DNA from: Synechococcales cyanobacterium C42_A2020_086
GTDB taxonomy: Bacteria; Cyanobacteriota; Cyanobacteriia; Elainellales; Elainellaceae
Assembly (NCBI GenBank): GCA_015272325.1
Contig: JACYLU010000014.1
Span: 1-64,000 of the forward strand
Direction: 5' to 3'
Length of the DNA: 64,000 bases
Shown: positions 10,301 to 17,028 of the stretch, in pieces
Position numbering within the stretch: position 1 is the first letter of the stretch
Layout of the letters: every line of letters starts with the position of its first letter
Translations under genes and position numbers: made by a program
Notes under the pieces: generated by a model
What the model was told of the DNA's origin: nothing
What the model saw: the letters and a program-made list of their open reading frames with translations, nothing else
The model's database searches: none

Positions 10301-10531
10301 CGCAAAACGGGGTTGAGACACCTCCATGCAGAACATCTGCGGCTGATTGGGATTGCTCCTCAATCCTTTGACGAAAGCTTCTGTGCTACCACCTCCTGAG
10401 GATGAGCCGATTTCTAGAACTGTTTTAACATCGCTCCGACGAGCCAATCTTTGAATCGCAGAATAGAACTCATCATTTTTGATCTCAGGTGCAATGAGGT
10501 AATTGAGTTCTGAATTCGATACATTGCTCAC
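7385..10531 (-). CDS. methyltransferase - glycosyltransferase - GT4 fusion with coiled coil and SKFWKLR tag
   Basis: 1048 residues. Residues ~1-225 look like a methyltransferase domain (VLEIGSSSGGGSTEAF). Residues ~230-530 resemble a GT2-type or related domain (FFTIVLNGEPFIRYH; LLWQIDVDELW with a DxD-like motif). Residues ~560-920 form a GT4 (GT-B) glycosyltransferase with the donor-binding signature YEGFGLPIAEAMACGCPVIT. A coiled coil from ~935 leads to the terminal tag KTSKFWKLRSNWF...LGLP. Combining a methyl donor site and two glycosyl donor sites in one chain suggests stepwise building of a methylated surface glycan. It lies in a leftward unit with the genes on either side (28 and 107 bases). 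Substrates cannot be read from sequence, and the middle domain is the least certain. Confidence 0.8.
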   Translation of the reverse strand: MSNVSNSELNYLIAPEIKNDEFYSAIQRLARRSDVKTVLEIGSSSGGGSTEAFVKGLRSNPNQPQMFCMEVSQPRFAALQACYANDPFVHCYNVSSIPVEQFPTATEIAAFYDTYQTPLRNFPKEQVLGWLQQDIDYVSTTQVPQDGISRIKVDHQIDYFDLVLIDGSEFTGNLELDAVYGAKFILLDDICTYKNYYSHRRLLADPNYSLVALNTTLRNGYSIFRKIEPQLDDPTEPLPVHFFTIVLNGEPFIRYHIDVLNQLPFRWHWHIVEGVADLRHDTAWSLSHGGQVTDAIHRNGLSHDGTSEYLDHLAQRYPEQITLYRQPVGQFWDGKREMVNAPLVNITEDCLLWQIDVDELWTVEQLCQGRQLFIEHPEKTAAYYWCSYFVGERLVISSRYCYTQNPKQEWLRTWRFQPGAIWAAHEPPRLVKPLPDDTVVDIAAVNPFWHRETEKQGLVFQHFAYVTPAQLQFKEQYYGYKGAVDRWRALQMQSDFPLLLREHFSWVRDNTLVEPAEQCGIVPIAQRDQDRWRFLSKEEWEQQMNHVRKPFPQIVLDGMFFQVANSGIARVWRSLLEEWAANGFAQHLVVLDRDGTAPRIPGIRYRPVQRFDYDQTGSDAEMLQQVCDEKQADLFISTYYTAPLSTPSVFMAYDMIPEIIGANLNEIGWKEKHYGIFHACRYIAISESTARDLIRIFPHIPEWAVTVAHCGVPEGFSAVSSEEVERFKAVFNLLKPYYLLVGDRVGVNGYKNAIFFFRALSKWKGEKDFAVVCVGGRPELEPELAALAEGVETYVLSLSDSDLRAAYTGALALVYPSTYEGFGLPIAEAMACGCPVITGRHSSIPEVAGDAALYVENGNLEAMLIALKQVRNPEIRQRMIAAGLQQVQRFSWAKMAEIVSGVLLETAEKLRHDSFTSVSPIWTEFRRLQAQIQQNSQQSQLASSPPPASSPDFEQIQHLQTALNASQEELKSTQEALRQTEEALHSTRGKLKVTRQQLQKVTAQLEETRSQLGEAEGMITAMKTSKFWKLRSNWFRVKSLLGLPTDDA

Positions 10532-10638
10532 AGGACATGCCTCCCCTTATGCCGCTTTTGGAAGAGATTCAGTGGTCCAGAAATCAACGATTTCCATAGT
10601 TGCTCTTATCCAGTTGAAACCATACCACTCAACCGCAA

Positions 10639-11580
10639 TTAAGATCTACTAGTCTCGAGATCGACAAGTTGCAGTTGGTTAATATGCTGATTCACGTGTA
10701 GTTTGGCGAGCGCAGCACGAGCAGATTCTAATTCGGCTTGCGTTTGCTGGTGCTGAAGTAAAAGCGCTTGATAATCAGCTTGCAGAGTTTGATAGTTTGC
10801 CGCAAGGCGGTCTCGGTCACTCTCTGTAGCTGTCAACCATTCTCGTAAATTAATCACGTACTCCTGGAATTTGAGGAGCCGTCGCTTTAGCCAATACTCG
10901 CATTGCAATGGCGGAAAACTGTTCTGAATTTTGTACGATTCTGGAATCGCCAGCCGAATTTGGCTCGATAATCCGCCAGCATAATAGGAAGTAATTGTTC
11001 GGGGGAAATAGCCCAGCTTCACCATCTCGTGCTGAGCAAGCTTTAAAAACCACTCATAATCCGAAGAAATACGATAACCTTCGTTGAAGAAGCCTATTTT
11101 CGAGAAGAACAAATCTGCTTTAGTGAAGCTCGCCTGATGAGGCAAACAACCACAAATTAACTCATCTGCAATGGCGTCTGGTAAAGGGGGCTTCACTAGA
11201 ATTGCTCGCCCAGAGGGATATCGAACGACCATATCGGAATAGATAAAATCGTAGGAAGGATGCTCTGACAAAAAGTGGGCTACATCTTCTATGACCCGTT
11301 CATCTACAAAGTAATCATCCGCATTTAGGAAGCAAATATAGTCACCCGTAGAATAACGGATACCTTTGTTCATTGCCTGATACAATCCACTATCAGATTC
11401 ACTGATAAAACGGCTAATTTTATCGCGATATTGACTGATGATATGCTTAGTTCGGTCCTGCGAATCTCCATCAACAATGATATATTCAACGTCTGAATAC
11501 GTCTGACTCACAACGCTCTGAATAGCTTGTTCAATGTCTTTCTCTGCATTTTTGCAAACAGTAATGACTGAGATCTTCAC
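10639..11580 (-). CDS. GT2-family glycosyltransferase with truncated C-terminal tag
   Basis: 313 residues. A GT-A glycosyltransferase domain opens with SVITVCKNAEKDIEQAIQSV and has the donor site IVDGDSQDRT and the DxD-like NADDYF. Its closest sibling here is the GT2 at 13997, which shares SVITVCKNAE, YQAMNKGI and FLNADDY. A coiled coil covers ~250-300. The protein ends at LETSRS with a TAA at 10639-10641, just where the sibling reads METSKFWKLR. Beyond the stop, DNA coding for Leu-Arg (10633-10638) and then, one frame over, Trp-Phe-Gln-Leu (10611-10622) remains visible, so the tag has decayed here. The catalytic part looks intact. Base composition is more AT-rich than in the outer parts of the cluster. 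Confidence 0.82.
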   Translation of the reverse strand: MKISVITVCKNAEKDIEQAIQSVVSQTYSDVEYIIVDGDSQDRTKHIISQYRDKISRFISESDSGLYQAMNKGIRYSTGDYICFLNADDYFVDERVIEDVAHFLSEHPSYDFIYSDMVVRYPSGRAILVKPPLPDAIADELICGCLPHQASFTKADLFFSKIGFFNEGYRISSDYEWFLKLAQHEMVKLGYFPRTITSYYAGGLSSQIRLAIPESYKIQNSFPPLQCEYWLKRRLLKFQEYVINLREWLTATESDRDRLAANYQTLQADYQALLLQHQQTQAELESARAALAKLHVNQHINQLQLVDLETSRS

Positions 11581-11740
11581 CGGTAATTCCTCGTCCTAGC
11601 TAATATTGGTTTTTTAGGCTTGTAATGGCAAACTTGCAATGGGAGCAGTTGCTCTCCACCAAGTTTCACCAAATTTATCATGTCGCCGACCTTCCCATAG
11701 CAATTTATACTGCTAACTGTTGAGGTTTCTGATGATTGCC

Positions 11741-13741
11741 TTATGGCTCTCCTCCTAGACCTAGAAACCGCCTGAACTGAAACCAATGAGTCCTCAGTTT
11801 CCAAAATTTGCTTGACTGCATTGATTGCAGGGTTGCTTCAGTCTGAGCAAGCTTCGCCCTGAGGTTCTGCTGGCGCCTGTGCGAGCGGTATCGGAGCTGC
11901 TGCAGCCTAGACTGCAGTCGCTGACATCGAACTCGAGTTTGCGCCAATTGAGTATGAAGCTGCAGCAGCTCAAATTGGCACTGCTCCAGCTGAGACTGCA
12001 ATTGCTGGTGCTGAGACTGGTATTGTTCTAGCAGCACCTGCTGCCGGCAAAGTTGGTTTTGTGCCTGTTGATACTGATTCTGCGTTTGCACCAACTGAGT
12101 TTGCAATTGCTGCTGCTGTTTGTGACGGTGCTCTAGTTCAGCCTGCAACTGCTGCTGCTGGGCTTGAGCGCTAGCTAGGCTCTCTTGAAGCTGATGAAGG
12201 ATGTCATCTTGCATCTGCTGTCCTCCGAACGCATACTTAAACGTGAAGGCATCTGCTTCCCGATGGGAAATCACAAACGGAGGATGTTGAAGCTGCCACA
12301 AATCAGAGGTAGGCAAATTCGCTAGAGGATTTTCGCTGTCCCCTGTGTGGGTGGCGTCTTGACGAAAGCCAATATTGGAAACGAGATTTTCTTCGGGAAT
12401 AATGGTCAAACCGCTCTGACTTAGGCAGGTGTATAACCAAATATAAGCCCAACTATTAATTTCTCCGATATAGGTTTGGGCGAATTGTTCGCTCCAGTAA
12501 GCTTGTTCAAATGGATTATCAAAAACTATCTGCATCCAGTTGGCATTAGAGAATTCGCTCCAGGTCATCATGTGCCGATCAAACTGTTGCCAGACGCGCC
12601 TCCATGAAGCCCAACCCCAACAGTGAAAATATCGAGAAAAGTAATAGCTGTAATCCGTTCGGCGTTGCCCACACTGAAAATTGTTGCCGCTTATTGCAAA
12701 AACACGAGTGTCTGAACGGTAGTACTCCAATAAAGTTTGGCAGAAACGAAAGAAAGATCGAGTGGGCAAACAATCGTCTTCCAGGATAATGACTTCCTCG
12801 ACCTGAGAAAAGATCCAACTTAAACCACTAACGACCCGTTCCTTACAACCCAAATTCCGATCTGAAAAGTTAGTCAGCACCCGACAATCCCAATCAACGT
12901 CATCAATAATTTGACGTGTTTGCTCACAGAGCATAGCTTCATATTCACTTCTTGGACCATCTGCGATTACAAAAAGAACCTCAGGCTTGACTTGAGCAAT
13001 GGCTTGAAACACCCGTTTAGTTAAATCGGGACGATTGAAAATAAAAAAAGCTACAGGAGTTGACAACTTAAAATTTATTTCTTCCGCAATACTCTGCTTA
13101 GATTTATACAGAACATCGTGACAGGAAAGCTCTGCGATTGGTTCATAAAATGGAGATAGAAAAGCGTCAATCTCCTCCCGAAATCGAGCCTCGACCAATA
13201 AAAATGTGGGCTTATAGCGGTTGAAATCAAGTCCCTGCAGAACATTGAGCTCAAACCCTTCAACATCGAGAGATAGAAAATCTATCGTTTCGATTTGATG
13301 CTGGTCGAGAATAGAAGTGAGTGTTCTAGCAGGAACTCGAAGCTCATAGGACTCTATCCCTTGTACTGCTCGCCCTTTCTCAACATGAATTAAATCATCT
13401 GCCTCACTTTTCTGCGCCCCCTTCACGAGGGACATTAAGTTGCAGTAATACATTTCAACATCAGGCTTATCGTAATCAAAGGGCACAAGAGCACAATTTT
13501 CAACAATGCAATCCGGACGATTAATCCTGCATTGCTCTGCCAGCTCGGGGATGGGTTCAATCAATAAGCCCTTCCATTTGCGATACTTCTCAAAGAAGAG
13601 AGTATTGCTTTGAGCAATACCGTTATTTGCCCCAGCCTCAATGAAAAATCCTGAAGTGAAATTGAGATAGAGCTTCAGCTTTAAATCCAATTGATTCAAA
13701 GCAAAGGAAGTTTCTTCTGAGGAGTAGTCACCCATCATCAT
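11741..13741 (-). CDS. FkbM-type methyltransferase - glycosyltransferase fusion with coiled coil and SKFWKLR tag
   Basis: 666 residues. Residues ~1-215 match the FkbM methyltransferase pattern: FFIEAGANNGIAQSNTLFFE, then KGLLIEPIPE and DFLSLDVEGFELNVLQG. Residues ~220-490 form a nucleotide-sugar-transferase-like domain (PVAFFIFNRPDLTKRVFQAI; EVIILEDDCLPTRSFFRFC, with the EDD acidic triad that usually holds the metal). A very Gln/Leu-rich coiled coil spans ~515-635. The end is QSSKFWKLRTHWFQFRRFLG. It is the first gene of the leftward unit. Upstream lies a 255-base AT-rich region shared with the divergent GT2. Three consecutive ATG codons occur at 13741-13733, and no clear ribosome site separates them. 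The acceptor is unknown. Confidence 0.8.
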   Translation of the reverse strand: MMMGDYSSEETSFALNQLDLKLKLYLNFTSGFFIEAGANNGIAQSNTLFFEKYRKWKGLLIEPIPELAEQCRINRPDCIVENCALVPFDYDKPDVEMYYCNLMSLVKGAQKSEADDLIHVEKGRAVQGIESYELRVPARTLTSILDQHQIETIDFLSLDVEGFELNVLQGLDFNRYKPTFLLVEARFREEIDAFLSPFYEPIAELSCHDVLYKSKQSIAEEINFKLSTPVAFFIFNRPDLTKRVFQAIAQVKPEVLFVIADGPRSEYEAMLCEQTRQIIDDVDWDCRVLTNFSDRNLGCKERVVSGLSWIFSQVEEVIILEDDCLPTRSFFRFCQTLLEYYRSDTRVFAISGNNFQCGQRRTDYSYYFSRYFHCWGWASWRRVWQQFDRHMMTWSEFSNANWMQIVFDNPFEQAYWSEQFAQTYIGEINSWAYIWLYTCLSQSGLTIIPEENLVSNIGFRQDATHTGDSENPLANLPTSDLWQLQHPPFVISHREADAFTFKYAFGGQQMQDDILHQLQESLASAQAQQQQLQAELEHRHKQQQQLQTQLVQTQNQYQQAQNQLCRQQVLLEQYQSQHQQLQSQLEQCQFELLQLHTQLAQTRVRCQRLQSRLQQLRYRSHRRQQNLRAKLAQTEATLQSMQSSKFWKLRTHWFQFRRFLGLGGEP

Positions 13742-13996
13742 TAAAAAATCAAAGAGCTAAGACGGTTCCATCAGGTAAACCAACAAGTATATGATACTAG
13801 CATACTGATGCGTCTCATAGAGCCGAAGCGGCTATTGTAGGGCTTGGCTACAGAAAATAGCTATAATAAATTTATATTTAAGGCTCTGCCAATGAAATTC
13901 ACTTAGATTGTAATTTATTAGTACTTCGATACTCTAATTGAATAGTCTTAGCAATTGATTGGATTGACTAAATCGTTTAGGAAAAATGCAGGACTT

Positions 13997-15031
13997 GTGA
14001 AAGTTTCCATCATTACCGTTTGCAAGAACGCTGAAGAAACTGTCGAACGTGCCATTCAAAGCATTGTTGGCCAGACCTATCCAGCCATTGAGTATATTGT
14101 CGTTGATGGACAGTCAGAGGATAAGACTTGTTCCATTATCGAACGCTATCTTAACCACATCACTGTTTTTGTCAGTGAGCCGGATAGTGGCGTCTATCAG
14201 GCGATGAATAAAGGGATTCAATTGGCGACGGGCAACTGGCTATACTTCGTTAATGCCGATGATTACCTGTTTGATGCAACCGTCATTCAAGATCTCGTCG
14301 AGTTTGTGTCTGAACATCCGGGCTGTGATTTTGTCTACGGCGATCACGAAGCTCGCTTAACCACGGGGGAAGCCTCGATCTACAGCCCTGCATCTCCAGA
14401 GCGGATGCTGGAAGAGATGGTGACGTTGGGGGAATGCCTGATCCAACCCGCCTGTTTCTTCAAAGCCGATCTATTTAGGCAATTGGGACTCTTTGACGAA
14501 ACCTACAGAATTGCTGCCGATTACGAGTGGTTTGCGCGACTGTTGCAAACACCCGATCTCCAACTCTGCTATTACCCGCGCATCCTAATTTCCTATGCCC
14601 ACGGCGGCTTGTCGGGTAATATTCCGGCGTTATTTCAGGAGGTGTTTGCGATTCAGAATAGCATTCCCCTTTATCAGCAGGAGCCTTGGCTGAGCCGGCG
14701 GATGCAGAAGTTGCAGCAGTCGTTCATCGAAAAGTACGATTTGCTCGAGCGGACCCATCACCTCTCGATGGCACGACTGCGGCATATCGAGGCGTTGGAG
14801 CCTCAGGTGCAAGCGTTAGAAGCCAAGGTACAAGCTCAGGCATTTGAGATCGCGCAGCTCAAAGCGGCAACTCCAGCGGCAGCATTACAAACTGAGGTTG
14901 AGGCGTTGCGCTCCCAGACGGCAGCCCTGCAGGACAGAATTGCGGCGATGGAGACTAGCAAATTCTGGAAGCTGCGTCATGCCTGGTTTCAGCTCAAGCG
15001 GCGGTTAGGCTTGCCGGCAGACAACGAGTAG
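13997..15031 (+). CDS. GT2-family glycosyltransferase with coiled coil and SKFWKLR tag
   Basis: 344 residues from the GTG at 13997. This start gives MKVSIITVCKNAEETVERAI, matching the beginning of the sibling GT2 at 11580. The longer frame would need a TTG at 13955. The GT-A domain has IVVDGQSEDKT and VNADDYLFD, and AADYEWFARLL before a C-terminal Leu/Gln/Ala-rich coiled coil (~255-310). The last 30 residues are the tag METSKFWKLRHAWFQLKRRL followed by GLPADNE. It reads opposite to the other tagged genes, so the module is not simply inherited along one operon. It converges with the methyltransferase gene at 15065. Confidence 0.85.
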   Translation: MKVSIITVCKNAEETVERAIQSIVGQTYPAIEYIVVDGQSEDKTCSIIERYLNHITVFVSEPDSGVYQAMNKGIQLATGNWLYFVNADDYLFDATVIQDLVEFVSEHPGCDFVYGDHEARLTTGEASIYSPASPERMLEEMVTLGECLIQPACFFKADLFRQLGLFDETYRIAADYEWFARLLQTPDLQLCYYPRILISYAHGGLSGNIPALFQEVFAIQNSIPLYQQEPWLSRRMQKLQQSFIEKYDLLERTHHLSMARLRHIEALEPQVQALEAKVQAQAFEIAQLKAATPAAALQTEVEALRSQTAALQDRIAAMETSKFWKLRHAWFQLKRRLGLPADNE

Positions 15032-15064
15032 CGTCGCGCATTCAATTGCAGGTTCGCAGGCGCT

Positions 15065-15832
15065 TTATCGATTCCAGCCTGACTTCAGCCGATGGATTGT
15101 CAGGACGATCGTATGCTTGACCTGAGCAATCCAGGAAACGACCGGATCGGGCAAGCGACTCAGGATAGCACGCCGCAATCGCCACGAAAAAGGCGCGTAG
15201 TCTTTCACCGGCTGATGGGGAGCGATAAGCGCCGTCTGCAGGTAGTCAGGCAGCAGAGAAACTGCTTCCGAGCGCACAAACAGCAGCGTATTGTAGCGGT
15301 ACCAGGGTTCCACATCGCGGCAGTTCACCAGCAGAGGGCGAACCATATCCACTAAACAGAAGCCATGCTGAGCAAATTGGTCTCGCCAGTAACCATACTC
15401 CTGCTCATTGACGTGAAATTCTCCCCCTTGCCCCGGCGGAGCGGCGGAAAACAGAACAACATCGCCATGGGCAATCAAGTTCTTCACAAAGGTGTCGGCA
15501 TGCTGTTCGGGGATATGCTCGGCTACCTCTAGGCTCTGCACCAAGTCAAACCGGCGTCCCAGTCGCAGTGGCTCTGCCAAGTTGGCCGCTCGAAACAGCT
15601 CGGCAGGCACCTCTAGAGTGCTGGGGTCTACATAGCTGCCATCGACGCCTAACACATCCACCACGCCCTGCTGCCGCCACTCGTTGAGCCAGACTCCTCG
15701 CCCACAGCCGACATCCAGCACCGATTGAACCGGCAAATGTTCTAACAGGAGCCGCGTCACAATCCGCGCCGAACGGCGGGAGCCAAGGGCAATGTAGTCA
15801 AAGAATTCACCGGCGTAGGCATAGGTTCCCAT
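15065..15832 (-). CDS. class I SAM-dependent methyltransferase
   Basis: 255 residues with motif I SVLDVGCGRGVWLNEW, the acidic motif II residue in VLGVDGSYVDP, and LVQSLEVAEHIPEQHAD as motif IV. The C-terminal ~50 residues are basic and include RLRRAILSRLP and a moderately hydrophobic stretch, perhaps a membrane-touching helix. It does not carry the SKFWKLR tag of its neighbours. It follows the GT2 membrane transferase by 47 bases on the same strand, so the two probably act on the same glycan or lipid-linked sugar. The methyl acceptor cannot be read from sequence. Confidence 0.75.
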   Translation of the reverse strand: MGTYAYAGEFFDYIALGSRRSARIVTRLLLEHLPVQSVLDVGCGRGVWLNEWRQQGVVDVLGVDGSYVDPSTLEVPAELFRAANLAEPLRLGRRFDLVQSLEVAEHIPEQHADTFVKNLIAHGDVVLFSAAPPGQGGEFHVNEQEYGYWRDQFAQHGFCLVDMVRPLLVNCRDVEPWYRYNTLLFVRSEAVSLLPDYLQTALIAPHQPVKDYAPFSWRLRRAILSRLPDPVVSWIAQVKHTIVLTIHRLKSGWNR

Positions 15833-15879
15833 GATCTTTCCTGAGACAGTCGGTTTCAGAGACAGTCATTGACTGCAGC

Positions 15880-16920
15880 TTATCGTCCCGCATTGCGCGT
15901 GTGGGTGGAGTAAGAGGTTGGGCGGTTGATGGAATGAATATCGTGGATAGAAGCCGAGCTGGCAATTTCCCGCACAATAAACAGAGGACGATTCTTGGTT
16001 TGCAGGTAGGTGCGTCCCAAATACTCGCCAATAATCCCCAGCAGCCACATCTGCATACTGTTAAACATCAAGATAATCGCCATCAGGCTCGTCCATCCTT
16101 TCGCTGCATCGAGGAAAATCCACGAGTACAGCACGTAGAGCACCAAGCCAATCGAGAGCATCAGGGAAATAATTGCCAGATAGGTGCTAATGCGTAAGGG
16201 GAAGATCGAAAACCCAGTGATGGCGTCCAGGGCGAAGTTAATCATCTTTTTCAGCGGATATTTGGTCATTCCGGCCTGGCGAGCCGCTCGCTCGTAGGGA
16301 ATCTCCACCTGATTAAACCCAGCCCAAGCCACCATACCGCGAATAAAGCGATATTGTTCTGGCATCGCCCGCAACACTTCTACCACGTTGCGATCCATCA
16401 AGCGAAAGTCGCCGGTGTCAACGGGAATCTCGACGTCGGTCATCCAATTGAGCAGCCGGTAGAACAGGGAAGCCGTAGTTTTTTTGAACCAGGTTTCGCC
16501 CTCGCGCCGGATGCGTTTGCCGTAGACGACATCGGCTCCGTTGTCCATCTGCTCCATCATGGCGGTCAGCAATTCCGGCGGATCTTGCAAGTCGGCATCA
16601 ATGATAAACACGCGCTGCCCCCGGCAGAGAAACAGCCCGGCGGTGAGGGCAAGCTGATGCCCGTGGTTGCGAGAGAGGTTGACGCCAATGATATGGGCAT
16701 CCCGTTGAGTCAAGCGCTTGATCAGCGGCCAGGTCAAATCCGAGGAGCCATCGTTGATCAACAGGATTTCATAGCGGTCGCCCACGCAGTCTTGGCACAC
16801 CTGCGTCAGCCGTTGGTACAGGGATTCCAGAACATCCTGTTCGTTGAAACACGGCACCACAACCGATAGGTCAAAGTCCACTGCACCCTTCGGCAGCACT
16901 GGATTCACGGAATCATCCAT
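15880..16920 (-). CDS. membrane-anchored GT2 glycosyltransferase (GtrB/DPM1-like)
   Basis: 346 residues. The N-terminal GT-A domain has LSVVVPCFNEQDVLESLYQR, INDGSSDLTW and the metal site DADLQDPPELL, with DTGDFRLMDR further on. Two hydrophobic segments follow (FPLRISTYLAIISLMLSIGL and the MAIILMFNSMQMWLLGIIGE region), then EYLGRTYLQTKNRP. This architecture is that of polyisoprenyl-phosphate glycosyltransferases, which load a sugar on undecaprenyl phosphate at the cytoplasmic membrane. The ATG at 16920 is chosen because AGGAG ends about 8 bases before it, while the ATG two codons upstream is too close. An in-frame extension to 16992 is unlikely. It probably feeds lipid-linked sugars into the cluster's pathway. 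Confidence 0.85.
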   Translation of the reverse strand: MDDSVNPVLPKGAVDFDLSVVVPCFNEQDVLESLYQRLTQVCQDCVGDRYEILLINDGSSDLTWPLIKRLTQRDAHIIGVNLSRNHGHQLALTAGLFLCRGQRVFIIDADLQDPPELLTAMMEQMDNGADVVYGKRIRREGETWFKKTTASLFYRLLNWMTDVEIPVDTGDFRLMDRNVVEVLRAMPEQYRFIRGMVAWAGFNQVEIPYERAARQAGMTKYPLKKMINFALDAITGFSIFPLRISTYLAIISLMLSIGLVLYVLYSWIFLDAAKGWTSLMAIILMFNSMQMWLLGIIGEYLGRTYLQTKNRPLFIVREIASSASIHDIHSINRPTSYSTHTRNAGR

Positions 16921-17028
16921 CGGCATATCTCCTGCCTTCTCTTTCACCAGCCCATGGCAATACCAACAGGGTAGCCTCAAAGATGGCATCATAGACCACG
17001 GTGCTGATTTCGCAGGGACAGGCTGATC

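Noticed and set aside
10642-10659. AGATCTACTAGTCTCGAG, three contiguous restriction sites like a cloning linker
   Set aside because: The same stretch aligns with the tag-coding DNA of the sibling GT2 (GAGACTAG...), so it is natural sequence.
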